Below are positions 10,312 through 21,503 of a DNA stretch of 64,000 nucleotides, piece by piece. The position numbers and the translations under genes were made by a program. Source of the stretch: Stomorhina lunata (Eukaryota; Arthropoda; Insecta; Diptera; Rhiniidae). Under the pieces are notes generated by a model. It had not been told where the DNA came from, made no database searches, and saw only the letters and a list, made by a program, of their open reading frames with translations. The stretch covers positions 54,169,186 through 54,233,185 of the forward strand of contig OW121741.1 of the NCBI GenBank assembly GCA_933228675.1, given 5' to 3'. Every line of letters starts with the position of its first letter. The stretch's first letter is position 1.

Positions 10312-12775
10312 TCTATAAAAAAGTAAAGTTAACAAAAATATATTAAAAAAATCGATATTTATCTAGGAATTTTGAAAAAAAAAAAATTAAAAGATGAAAA
10401 GATTAGATAGAATAAATTTATGAAACTTTTTAAAATTGTATTTGAAACATCTTCTAAAATTTAAAAACTATTAAAAATTATTGAAATTAAAAAAATATTA
10501 TTATATTTTAAAAAGGTAAGTCATTTTATACATACATTTTAAATTTATTTGTTTTTAGTAAAGTAAAAAATAATATAATCAAAATTTTTTGAATATGTAC
10601 TTAACCTCACTATTCATAATTTAGAGAAATAATTAAAACGGTTGCGGAGAAGTAAACAAGCTGAAGTTTAAACTTGAGTTCTGTAGAATTATCAGGAGGA
10701 AAGCTATATGCCCTCAGTAGGGCACCTCCAATTTCTCAAAAATAAAAACTACCAAAAGTCACATTTCTGATCCGATATAAAATATTTTTATATATTTTTA
10801 TACATATACATATAAACAAAAAATGCTGGCTGAGACATTTTGATGACTTAGGACCAGAGTTTTGCTAATATCGGATCCAATTTTTTTTTCTGATTTTTTC
10901 AAAAATTGTTTTAGTTTATTTTCAAGCAGTGTATGAAGCAAACAAATTAAGAATGGCTTAAGTCTCCCAATTTTCTAGATTTAAAAATTCAAATCAAATT
11001 TTTTTATATCCTTATATGTTAGCATTATATTACAGAAATAACTTTTGCACCCTAGAAATAGTAAAAAACGTATTTAAAAAGAAACAAAAAAAAAATTACT
11101 TTGGGGGTTATAAAAAAATTTTAGGAACTATCGGATTCCTGATGACAATTTTTTCCATTTTTTGTATTTTTGCCATCAAAAATTATATTTAACTTCAAAA
11201 TATTATTAAAATACACTAAGAACTAAATATATCATTGAATTATGAAATTATGGTAGAAAAAAAAAATCGGTAATTTTGAAAGGACTATAGCGTCAAGATG
11301 AAACAAAATGTTGAGTATAGGTTCACTTATAGTTTTTCTTACCAAAAATTATAAATATTACATATATTTCCTTATAAGTTTTTTCATATTTCAAAAATAA
11401 TATTAGCATTTTTTTGGCTACAAAATGAATATTTAAATTTTAAATACATATAAGTTTTAATCGGCTAAAGATTTTCCATTAATTTTTTTTTTGTTATATA
11501 TACTTCTTAGAAGTAAAATAAATTTTAGAAAAATTTCAAAAAACTTGATCCGATATTTTTAAAATTCTGGGCCTAAGTCGTCAAAAAGTTAAAAAAAAAA
11601 TTCGTCTAATATCTAAGTCTAATATCTAAAAACTATAAATTTTAAACTTAAGCCTACTCCTCCTCAATAGCCATGTGAAATTTCATGATAATCGATCTTA
11701 CCGTTTTGAAGATCATACATTTTTTCATTAATTTTTTCCAACCCACTGTGTTATCTCTGTTTTCGATGAAATTTCATATACACAATTTCTAAAATTAATA
11801 TATTTAATTTTTTTAACATATCCAAAGGTAGTTATACATAACTTTTTATACGGTTTACCGATTTTCGAATCAGGATTCAATTAAAAGCTTCCTGTAGTTT
11901 TTTTCTTTAATTTAAATGATTATTTAATTACGTGTTTGTCTCTTAAATATAGGTCAGTATACAAAAGTAAAAATGTGGGCCCTTTGTAGGATAATAATCT
12001 AATAGGTTTTCATAAAAATTTCCTGTTATTTTAGTACAAAATTTTAAATTTGAAAATTTTTTGTTTTTTAAAAGTCGTTTCCACATGTAATATTATTATC
12101 TTGAAATTTTAACTTATAATGTCTACTCAATTAATTTTGCAAATAATTTGTTTTCGTACCTAAAATTAATTAGGATGTTCTAAGATTTCCAAAAATTGTT
12201 CAATAGGTTTAAAAATTTATATTCCTAATGAGTTATCTGTCCAAATTGTTCATATTCTCTTCGAAAAATCAATTTAACAATTTTCTCAAAATTATTATAT
12301 ATCTTTCAAGCTAACAGCTAACACAAACTGGGATTTTCAAAAGTAGTATGGTAGCAAATTTAAGGTAAGAAAATAATTCGATCAAACGTCAGAAAGTTAA
12401 CATGGCTGACAAAAGAGAGACGGTTATACCTTACTATTTTTTTTATCATAATTTGAACTCTCATAAAATCTGAAAAAATAATTGAAAATTTCTAAAGAAC
12501 TTTAAAAATTATTATATGAGAGAGTGCATGTACCCAACTTCATCAAAATAGGAGAACAAAATTCATGTTTTTCGTTGAAATATAATTATTTGACTCAATA
12601 ATGACTTTAAAAATTAAATTATAAATAATAATATATGATTTATTAAATTTATAAAGTATCGCTCATTTCTCAAATAAAGATTTGAATAAAAAATAAACAA
12701 TTCCTCATTTTAAATAAAAAATTAGCACTTTGCTTTTAAAATATGTAAATCTGTGATCCTTTGATAAAAGCATAT

Positions 12776-13544
12776 ATGAGACATTTTGAAGTTAGCTTAG
12801 CAAAAAATACTTACTTATTTTAATGTCCTTTCGTCGGTCTGTATATCTGTCTGTCTATTAAACAGAACACTTATGTAAATAGATAAAAAATCTTCCAAAG
12901 AAGTTTAGATTATATTTGTATATATAAAATCAAAAGGGCGTATAATCGACAATAAATTAAACAATAAAAATATATCAATCATTCGCCAACTAAAAAAAGT
13001 TCAATAAATGTTATGACAAATAAAAAACGTTCTATATTATTTTTATATATAATCTGTTCATTTGTTACCGGTTTACATAAAATCTCAAAATTATTTGAAT
13101 GGCTATTTTTTATGCCACTTTTCGTACCCATTATCAAAAAACAGGAATTGTCATTATTTTTATAATTCCCCAAAAAGACTTTAGTCCAAAAAGCACTTTC
13201 TGCCTTTTTTCTAAAACAATTAAACTAATTGTTTGTTTTTTGTCATTATAAAATTACTAATGTATCGAATAAAGTATGTCGGTCCTTATTAATTTATAAG
13301 ACTTTTATCTTTTTCACAAATTGTATCAGTTCCCATATCACTTCATATTCTGAAATCAATAACATTTCATTAAAAAACAAATTATTTAAATTTATTAAAA
13401 AAAAATCTGGTATTCAAATTTGGCGAAATTGTTCTAAATTAATTTGCATGAAATGAGCGATAAATAGTTTTTATGAAACAACGTTACAAAAAAATATATT
13501 CTAAAGAATAGGATTTGCTTTTTTAGTTCATTTTTTTTTTCAAT
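12776..13544 (+). other. 5' flank of Helitron copy A
   Basis: Non-coding. The part near 12890-12990 resembles the DNA before copies B and C and the arms of the inverted repeat at 9101. A small perfect hairpin, AAACAATTA-AAC-TAATTGTTT, lies near 13215. The ORF start context, TTTCAATATGAATATG, is shared with B and C. Confidence 0.6.
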
Positions 13545-16500
13545 ATGAATATGGAATACTTAAACGTTAATGGAAACTCACTGCCTCATAAGATTGTCAA
13601 AATAAAGGAAGATGGTTCTTGCCTTTTTGGAACAATATGTCATCTTATATACGGTCATCAACTATTCACTCAAGAGATCAGAGATGAAATTGTAAATCAT
13701 GTGGTTAGGAATTGGGTAGAGTTCAAAGTACTCAGTCATAATAAGTTTGGAAATAATTATGATAGTGAGTACGAATATCAAAATGATATGTTACTTTGCT
13801 CCACATATGGAAGTTTGTGTGAGCTTATTGCTGCTGGACAATTGTATCCATTTCGTTTTGAAGTATATCGTCAAGGCAGTCTTTATGTGAAATGTGGTAC
13901 CGAAAGTAACATAGTTAAAAGGTTGAGATTTTCCGGAGATCTATCAGAAGGACATTTTGATGCATACGAACAACATGATTTGAATATTGAAGAACCTATA
14001 GTACATTTAGCTGAAGAGGCGATTGGTGAAGAAGAATATCTGAATTACTTAAACATTAATGGTGAATTACTCCCATATAAGGTAATTCAAATTAGGAAAG
14101 ATGGTTCCTGTCTTTTTGGAGCAATTTGTCATCTCATATATGGTCATCAGCTTTTCACACAAGAGGTACGGGAAGAAATTGTATGTCACGTCATAAGTAA
14201 TTGGCAAGAATTTCAGGTGATCAGCCACAATAAGTTTGGTAATAACTATGAAAGTGATTTTGAATATAAAAGTGATATGATACTACCCTCCACATATGGA
14301 AGTTTGTGTGAGCTTATTGCAGCTGGACAACTTTACTCATGTCACTTTGAAGTTTATCGTCATGGCATCCTTTACACCAAATGTGGAAACGAGAGTAATA
14401 AAACTTATAGGTTGAAATTTTCGGGGGATCTGTCAAAGGGGCATTTCGATGCGTATGAGCAATACAATTCTCAAAATTTTGTAAATAATACAGATCGAAA
14501 ACGTAGAGCAAGATTTACTCCTAATGTCAGAAGAAAACAGCTTAATATAGCTAACAAAATATACACTAAAAAAAATCCAGAAGTGCATAGAGTAGCAGTT
14601 GCTACTTATCAGGAAAAACATCTAGCAGAGCACAGAGCTGCCATAGCATTATATCAAAAAGAACATCCGGAAGTGCATAGAACTGCCGTTTCAAAATATC
14701 AAAACGAACATCCGGAAGTGCATAGAACAGCAGTGGGAAAATATCAAAACAAACATCCGGAAGTACACAGAATTGCCGTTTCAAAATATCAAAGCGAACA
14801 TCCAGAAGTTCATAGAGCTGCAGTGACAACATATCAAGAAGCTTACCCGGAAGTACATAGAATTGCAGTTGCAAACTTTCAAGAAAGGCACCCAGAAGTT
14901 CATAGACAATCTCAATCACAATATAGAGCAAGACGTCCTACTCCCTGGAGAGAAAAACAAAATTCTGGTTTTAATTATAATCATCTGGTTGAATATGAAA
15001 AGGACTCTTCAATTAGCATTGGAAAAATGATAAACAAGTGTAAGTACTGCAACGCAATGAAATGGAAAGCGGAGACAACTGGAATGTGCTGTAGCGGAGG
15101 AAAGGTACAACTGACACCTTTGGAAGACCTACCAGAGCTTTTACACTGTCTTCTTACCGATAATCACCCTGACCACAAACATTTTCTAGACAATATTAGA
15201 AAATACAACGGATGTTTCCAAATGACTTCCTTCGGTGCCACAAAAATTCATGAAAATGGTTTTATGCCCACATTTAAAGTTCAAGGTCAGGTATACCACT
15301 TAATCGGAAGCATATTCCCAACAGAAAGTAATGCCCAATTTCTCCAGGTATATTTTGTAGGAGAAGACGAAAGGGAAGCAGCAACAAGGTGTCAACACTT
15401 CCAAGGTGTCAAGCCATGTTTGGTAAAGCAATTACAAAGAATGCTACATCAAGTTAATAAGTATATAACTAATTTAAAAACAACTATTGAAAAAGTTCCA
15501 AGTGATTGCCAAAACTACCAAATTGTTATTCGGGCCGATAGACAACCTGCGGCAGCTCATCCTGGTCGCTTTAATGCGCCAACGTGTAACGAAGTAGCCT
15601 TAGTAATTGTTGGGCAGCAGTTTGACAAGAGAGATATTGTTCTTAACAGCCATGACAACACCTTAAAAAGAATAAGTGAGTTACATAGATCCTATGACGC
15701 CTTACAATATCCACTAATTTTTAGTCGTGGTGAAGATGGATACTCTATAAACATTCCCTTAAGAGACCCCATAACAAAACAACCGCTTACAAAAAAAGTA
15801 TCTGCTGCAAATTTTTACGCTTACAGAATTATGGTAAGAACATCTGCAGATCATATATTTCACTACCGGTCCCTCTTTAGTCAATTTTTGGTTGACATGT
15901 ATGCAAAAAGTGAAACAGAAAGACTTAATTACATAAGGAACCACCAAAAAGAACTAAGAGCAGAAAGCTATATTCACTTGCGAGATACCATAAGAAGACA
16001 AGATGCAGATGTGACAAACTTAGGTCAAATGGTTGTTCTTCCATCGACCTTCACAGGAGGCCCAAGATATATGTACGAAAAAACACAAGATGCCATGACC
16101 TACGTTAGAAACTTTGGTCGCCCAGATTTGTTTATAACCTTTACATGCAACCCAAAATGGCAAGATATTGCAGATGCTTTATTGCTAACACAAAAGCCAC
16201 ACGATAGACACGACATTATAGCACGAGTGTTTCATTTAAAAATAAAAAAATTAATGGCCCTAATAACAGATGGTTGCATATTTGGAAATACAAAATGTTT
16301 CATGTATTCGGTAGAGTGGCAAAAGCGGGGATTACCTCACACCCATATACTATTATGGCTTCAAAACCAAATTAGATCAAACAATATTGACAGTGTTGTG
16401 TGTGCAGAAATCCCAAACCAAGAAATAGACCCACTTCTTTTTGACATCGTTAAAAATAATATGATTCATGGACCATGTGGTGCAATAAATATTAACTCGC

Positions 16501-17510
16501 CATGTATGAAAGATGGCAAGTGCTCAAAAAAATATCCCAAACAGTTTTTGGAAGAAACTCAAACAGGACAGGATGGATACCCACTTTATCGCAGGAAGTC
16601 ACCGGAGTCGGGAGGTTTCAAAGCTAAAATAAAAGATCTTGAAGTTGACAACCGTTGGGTAGTTCCGTACAATCCCGTACTTTTACGAAGTTTCGGCGCT
16701 CACATTAACGTAGAAATATGCAATTCCGTCAAATCAATAAAATACATCTGCAAATACGTTAACAAGGGTACAGATCAGGCTTCTTTTGCTTTAGAAAATG
16801 AAAAGGATGAAGTTAATATATATGAGAGTGGTAGATATATAAGCAGTTCAGAAGCTGTTTGGAGAATACTTGGGTTTCCAATTCATGAACGATATCCTCC
16901 TGTCCTTCATCTTGCTGTCCATCTGGAGAATGGTCAAAGAGTGTATTTTACATCAAATAATGTAGTCCAGAGAATAGAAAGTCCGCCAAAAACAACCCTT
17001 CTGGCTTTTCTTGATCTTTGCAAAACAGATAATTTTGCAAAATCTTTGCTATATCCAGATGTTCATGCATACTACGTATGGAAAAACAATAAATTCGAAA
17101 GAAGAAAGCGTGGGAAAAATGTTGAAGGCTGGGAAAACATTAAAAAAGCGAATGTGTTGGGACGAGTTTATACAATACATCCAAACAATGCAGAATGTTT
17201 TTATTTGCGACTGCTTTTACACACAGTTCGTGGTCCTACTTCGTTTTTAGACCTTAAAACTGTAAATGGAGAAACTCATCCCACATTTCAAGCTGCATGT
17301 TTAGCTCTTGGTCTGTTAGAGGATGACAAGCACTGGGACAACACACTTCAAGAGGCATCGTTATCAGACCATCCGCTTAAACTTCGTGACCTTTTTATAA
17401 TAATGCTAAGAAATTGCAACATTTCAAATCCTTCTGCTCTTTGGGAAAAATATAAAGACAATCTATCAGAAGACATTAAAAAAAAAACTGGAAATGGAAC
17501 TACAGCATGA
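13545..17510 (+). CDS. Helitron copy A: tandem OTU domains plus Rep (helicase split off)
   Basis: A 1321-residue ORF starting ATGAATATG. OTU1 covers about residues 1-145 with KEDGSC (D23, C26) and a C-terminal HFDAYE (H137). OTU2 covers about 170-310 with RKDGSC (D186, C189) and H300, so both keep the cysteine-protease residues. Residues of about 344-463 are eight 15-residue repeats of the form HPEVHRTAVSKYQNE. A Cys cluster (CKYCNAMKWKAETTGMCC) begins the Helitron N-terminal region. The HUH nickase has H932-T-H934 in GLPHTHILLW and paired tyrosines Y1067 and Y1071 in KYICKYVNKG. The frame ends out of register after a run of ten A (17478-17487); copy B has nine there and reads into helicase. 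Lost helicase fusion may be real or a homopolymer error. Confidence 0.9.
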   Translation: MNMEYLNVNGNSLPHKIVKIKEDGSCLFGTICHLIYGHQLFTQEIRDEIVNHVVRNWVEFKVLSHNKFGNNYDSEYEYQNDMLLCSTYGSLCELIAAGQLYPFRFEVYRQGSLYVKCGTESNIVKRLRFSGDLSEGHFDAYEQHDLNIEEPIVHLAEEAIGEEEYLNYLNINGELLPYKVIQIRKDGSCLFGAICHLIYGHQLFTQEVREEIVCHVISNWQEFQVISHNKFGNNYESDFEYKSDMILPSTYGSLCELIAAGQLYSCHFEVYRHGILYTKCGNESNKTYRLKFSGDLSKGHFDAYEQYNSQNFVNNTDRKRRARFTPNVRRKQLNIANKIYTKKNPEVHRVAVATYQEKHLAEHRAAIALYQKEHPEVHRTAVSKYQNEHPEVHRTAVGKYQNKHPEVHRIAVSKYQSEHPEVHRAAVTTYQEAYPEVHRIAVANFQERHPEVHRQSQSQYRARRPTPWREKQNSGFNYNHLVEYEKDSSISIGKMINKCKYCNAMKWKAETTGMCCSGGKVQLTPLEDLPELLHCLLTDNHPDHKHFLDNIRKYNGCFQMTSFGATKIHENGFMPTFKVQGQVYHLIGSIFPTESNAQFLQVYFVGEDEREAATRCQHFQGVKPCLVKQLQRMLHQVNKYITNLKTTIEKVPSDCQNYQIVIRADRQPAAAHPGRFNAPTCNEVALVIVGQQFDKRDIVLNSHDNTLKRISELHRSYDALQYPLIFSRGEDGYSINIPLRDPITKQPLTKKVSAANFYAYRIMVRTSADHIFHYRSLFSQFLVDMYAKSETERLNYIRNHQKELRAESYIHLRDTIRRQDADVTNLGQMVVLPSTFTGGPRYMYEKTQDAMTYVRNFGRPDLFITFTCNPKWQDIADALLLTQKPHDRHDIIARVFHLKIKKLMALITDGCIFGNTKCFMYSVEWQKRGLPHTHILLWLQNQIRSNNIDSVVCAEIPNQEIDPLLFDIVKNNMIHGPCGAININSPCMKDGKCSKKYPKQFLEETQTGQDGYPLYRRKSPESGGFKAKIKDLEVDNRWVVPYNPVLLRSFGAHINVEICNSVKSIKYICKYVNKGTDQASFALENEKDEVNIYESGRYISSSEAVWRILGFPIHERYPPVLHLAVHLENGQRVYFTSNNVVQRIESPPKTTLLAFLDLCKTDNFAKSLLYPDVHAYYVWKNNKFERRKRGKNVEGWENIKKANVLGRVYTIHPNNAECFYLRLLLHTVRGPTSFLDLKTVNGETHPTFQAACLALGLLEDDKHWDNTLQEASLSDHPLKLRDLFIIMLRNCNISNPSALWEKYKDNLSEDIKKKTGNGTTA

Positions 17511-19080
17511 TATTCAAAACATGAATGAAGTTTATAACAGATGTCTAATTATAATTGAAGATTCTTTACTCTCTATTGGTGGTGAACAGCTTAAACAATA
17601 TGGACTTCCTCAACCATCCAGAGCAAATAATTTTCAAATAAATTTGGATTATTTTAGAGAAACTAATTACGATTTAGATGCGTTGAGAGTAGATGTACAA
17701 AACAATGAACATAACCTTACAAATGAACAAAAAATTGTGTATGATCAAGTTGTTGAAAGTGTGGAACAGAAATCTGGACATTTATTTTTCTTGGATGCCC
17801 CTGGTGGTACAGGTAAAACATTTTTGATAAATCTTCTTTTAACAAAAATTCGTAGCAAAGGAAATGTAGCCTTAGCAGTTGCTTCATCAGGTATTGCTGC
17901 TACATTGCTCATAGGCGGTAGAACAGCACATGCTACTTTTAAGCTACCACTAAATTTATTACACATAGAAAATGCGGTATGTAGCATTTCAAAGCAAAGC
18001 AGTTTAGGTCACGTTATAAAACAGTGTCAGCTTATTGTTTGGGACGAAAGTACAATGACACATAAGCATGGATTTGAAGCCTTAAACAGGTCACTTCAAG
18101 ATATTAGATCTAACAACAATATGATGGGAGGCATGACGATTTTATTAGCTGGAGATTTCCGCCAAACACTTCCCGTAATACCTAGAGGAACGCGGGCAGA
18201 TGAAATAAAAGCATGTTTAAAATCTTCATATTTATGGCCAAGTACTCATAAACTCCGCCTTCAAAAAAATATGAGAGTCCATTTAGGAGGAGATACTTTT
18301 GCAGAAAAATTCTCAGAAATCCTTCTAAAAACTGGAGATGGAAATTATCCCACTCATCACGGAAAAATCACAATACCTACAGAACTTGCGACTGTGGTTC
18401 ACACTCTAAATGAATTAATTGAAAAAATATATCCAGATATCAAACAAATTAACACAAAATCTAATGAATGGTTGTGTGAACGTGCTATATTATGTCCAAA
18501 AAATGAAAGAGCAGCAATGATAAACACAGAAATTCTAAATTTGTTTGACTCGCCTGAAATGGAGTATAATTCAATAGATAGCGTTGTAGATATGGAAGAA
18601 GCTGTAAACTATCCTGTCGAATTCCTCAATTCGCTCAACCCTCCAGGATTTCCACCTCACAGGCTTTTATTGAAATTAAGAACTCCGGTAATGCTACTTC
18701 GAAACTTCAAGCCACCAAAGCTCTGTAATGGGACTAGATTGCGTGTAAAATCTTTATTACGAAATGTAATAGAAGCAGTCATTTTAACGGGATGCGGACA
18801 AGGTGAATCTGTATTTATACCACGCATACCTTTACCTACTACAGATTATCCCTTCAATTTTAAAAGACTACAGTTTCCGCTTAAAGTATCGTTTGCAATA
18901 ACTATCAACAAATCCCAAGGGCAGACACTAAAAGTAGCTGGCGTTGACTTAAGTGAAGATTGTTTTTCACATGGCCAATTTTATGTAGCTTGCTCAAGAG
19001 TAAGTTCCCCTAAAAACTTATATATTCTCGCAGATGATGACAAGACCGCCAATATCGTTTACAACGAGGTTCTTCGCTGA
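17494..19080 (+). CDS. Helitron copy A: PIF1-type helicase segment, frameshifted from Rep
   Basis: The ORF of 528 codons is the C-terminal half of the Rep-helicase protein, in the next frame and overlapping the Rep ORF by 17 bases. Motifs in order: Walker A LDAPGGTGKTFL, Walker B LIVWDESTM, GDFRQTLPVIPRGTRADEI, then the C-terminal PIF1 motifs INKSQGQTLKVAG and QFYVACSRVSSPKNLYIL. In family members it unwinds DNA 5' to 3' during rolling-circle transposition. The ATG at 17494 is just the first Met after the shift, not a natural start. The sequence is nearly identical to copy B; one substitution is KTGDG here versus KIGDG in B. Confidence 0.88.
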   Translation: MELQHDIQNMNEVYNRCLIIIEDSLLSIGGEQLKQYGLPQPSRANNFQINLDYFRETNYDLDALRVDVQNNEHNLTNEQKIVYDQVVESVEQKSGHLFFLDAPGGTGKTFLINLLLTKIRSKGNVALAVASSGIAATLLIGGRTAHATFKLPLNLLHIENAVCSISKQSSLGHVIKQCQLIVWDESTMTHKHGFEALNRSLQDIRSNNNMMGGMTILLAGDFRQTLPVIPRGTRADEIKACLKSSYLWPSTHKLRLQKNMRVHLGGDTFAEKFSEILLKTGDGNYPTHHGKITIPTELATVVHTLNELIEKIYPDIKQINTKSNEWLCERAILCPKNERAAMINTEILNLFDSPEMEYNSIDSVVDMEEAVNYPVEFLNSLNPPGFPPHRLLLKLRTPVMLLRNFKPPKLCNGTRLRVKSLLRNVIEAVILTGCGQGESVFIPRIPLPTTDYPFNFKRLQFPLKVSFAITINKSQGQTLKVAGVDLSEDCFSHGQFYVACSRVSSPKNLYILADDDKTANIVYNEVLR

Positions 19081-19613
19081 AACTATAGTACAAATTTCGT
19101 AGTATAATAGGTCTCAGAATCTCTAAGATAAGGAGTACTAAAAACCACCAAGCTCTAACAAAGCTAGCTCATGAAATATACTTTACACATACAGACATAC
19201 ACACACTCACTCATAAACTATCATATTATTTAACAAATTTTATTATCACAAATCTGGTACTTAACAAAAACTCATTACACAATGCCACATACCAAGTCTC
19301 TGCTTAACTAAAAACTAATAGCCGAATTCTATATAAAATATCTGGAACCTAATAAATTTTGGCGAGTGAACCAAGGTAATATTTCTTAACAACATTTTTA
19401 ATAATTCGTATCTTTAAGTATATACTTATTTATTGAAATTGATTGGTTGCAGATAACTAACTTATAAGGAAAACAAAAGGCATAACAAATCCTAATTTGT
19501 TTTATTAATTTTGTTGGGTCATCGAAAATAAGCGGTATTTATTGTTAAATTCAGTAACTAAAATTAACTTATAAGAATAACTTTTGCTTTTTTAGTTAAA
19601 TTATATTTCGATA

Positions 19614-19930
19614 TGAATTCAAATTAAGAAGAATATTTCCTGTTTTTAAACAATTTATCAAAGAGGGCATCAACTTAATGTGCAAGAAGTAGAAGAGAAA
19701 TTGTAAGTTATATGGTCAGTAGTTAGGTATTGTTTTTGATAGTAATTATATATATGAAAATTATATGGTAATATCATCCACATATAGAAGATGAGGTAAA
19801 CTAATTTTGGCTAAATAACTGTACGAGTAGAAGACAGCCTTTGCGTGACACCGAATTTTCAATAGCTTAAAGCTTTAGATTTTCAATAGATGTCTCAGAA
19901 GTCAATTCGCTGCTTATCAACAATTCCATT
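19614..19930 (+). pseudogene. Relic OTU module between Helitron copies
   Basis: After TTTTAGTTAAATTATATTTCGATATGAATTC, spread over 19588-19620, the sequence follows the OTU-coding DNA of copy A with many indels. Recognisable pieces are AGTTAGGTATTG (19721), ATATATGAAAATTATATGGTA (19748-19768), TCATCCACATATAGAAG and TTTTCAATAGATGTCTCAGAAG. No frame survives. A second copy lies at 27571-27887. Confidence 0.6.
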
Positions 19931-21382
19931 TACAAACTTTTGTTATACAATCACAAAAAGTTTAACGTTGCCCGAACACAAGATAGGGGACTAAATAGTC
20001 TGCAGAAATATACTGCAGTACCAAAAATGTACAACAACGCTTGAAAAAACTGAATGTAAATATTAGAATATTATATTTTTCAAAATTTTTTGTTATGTTG
20101 ACAATATATGAACAAGTAATTTTTTATTGTCTACCTGATGTGGCAATAACGAAAAAATGCCTAAGTCTACTTAAGCAAGATTTGAGTTTAGGGCAGCATT
20201 GAAATCTCCGTATTCAAAAGTACCTACGGCCAAAGTTTAAATTACTTTGTAAGAACTTTGATGAAGTTATAGCGTAATCACTTTTTCTTATCTTTATTTA
20301 ATCTGCAATATCATTTGAAATAAAAGCTTATAAAATTATAAGTTTTTGAAAAGTAGAATGTTGTATTCCTTAATTAATACATGACCGAATTTAAAATTAA
20401 ATTGCACTCACTAAATTTTTTAAATTTTACTTTAAAATTTAAAATTGCTCTCAGGTATAAGCACTCTTTCCTTATTGCCACATACATTATTTGCGCACGA
20501 TCAAAATCAAACTGAGTGTATGATGAATAATAAATAATAAAATAAAAATATATCAATCATCCGCCATATAAACAAATTTTGCAATGAAAATTAAGTTAGT
20601 CTCTTTATTCTATTTTATTCGTCATTTATCTTCTTTTCACACCTATTATCAAAAATAATTTCGGTACACATTCCCTTTACAATTCAAAAAAAAAATCAAA
20701 AGCAAGAGATATACATATTGTTCTTATAAAGTCAATGTAACAAAAAAAACATTTTATAGAAAAGTATGTGCTTTTCGGTTAATTATTATTTAAATAGACC
20801 TAAGTTTACAACGAAACACTAATCCACGAGGTTATTTTAATTAAGTAATATGATTCCTGCACTTTTAAAACTACACGCTTTATTAAATACTAAAAGCCGA
20901 ATTCTGTATTGGAAACCTGGAACATTATAAATTTTGGCGAGTGAAATAAGGTATGTAATATTTTAACAATATTTCTTAACAAAACTATTAAAAAATTTGT
21001 ATGTTTAAATATATATATATTTATATTGAAATCATTTGGTTACAGTTACCAACTTTATATATTAAACAAAAGCTCATTACACAATTCCATACACCAATAC
21101 TATGTTTACAAAAGATTAATTCTATATTATAATCTGGAACCTAATATGGAAGGTAACATTTCAACAGCATTTCTAAATGAAATTATTAAACAGTTTATAT
21201 GTTTAGGTATATTTTATTTTGAAATAATTTAGTTACAGATAACTAATATACACGAAGAACAATATGTCAATTAAGAGAAATTATTCTACAATCGACCATC
21301 AAAAATAAGCGGTATATATTTTTTTAAAATCAGATTTATTTTTAGCATTCTAAAACCCAATTTTTTATTTTTTAGTTTACTT

Positions 21383-21480
21383 CTATTTCAATATGAATTT
21401 TGAAATACGTTAACGTTAATGGCAAATTTGTCATTGTAGCAATTAACTTTACACACAAGATATAAAATAATACAAGATAA
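21383..21480 (+). pseudogene. Truncated OTU start, second relic
   Basis: CAATATGAATTTTGAAATACG followed by TTAACGTTAATGGCAAA (about 21389-21428) copies the first codons of the OTU ORF, then breaks off about 75 bp before the start used by copy B. It is repeated in the spacer before copy C (about 29346). Confidence 0.6.
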
Positions 21481-21503
21481 TAATTAGTTGATTTTTTTTC
21501 AAT

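Larger units (their letters stand above)
9666..12775. other. AT-rich non-coding DNA
   Basis: No ORF, splice-bounded exon or known element could be supported. It contains the two TATCGATA palindromes at 10232 and 10294 and many short A/T runs. Phrases such as TTTCATGATAATCGATCTTACCGTTTTGAAG (spread over 11681-11712) resemble the diffuse intergenic repeats of flies. Confidence 0.6.
19081..21503 (+). other. Helitron spacer between copies A and B
   Basis: Non-coding 2.4 kb, repeated identically by eye at 27038-29460. It holds three diverged copies of a block like CCGAATTCTATATAAAATAT then GGAACCTAATAAATTTTGGC (near 19320, 20890 and 21110), each followed by a dead OTU start or by the real one. 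A decayed stem-loop like that at 32005 lies near 20815 (AAACACTAATCC ACGA GGTTAT). The repeated blocks suggest that the 5' module (leader plus OTU) was itself amplified in tandem. Confidence 0.75.

Noticed and set aside
14314..15947. Minus-strand open frames within the Helitron ORF (repeated in copies B and C)
   Set aside because: They are shadows of the 15-residue repeat and Rep coding; they change with the sense-strand sequence.
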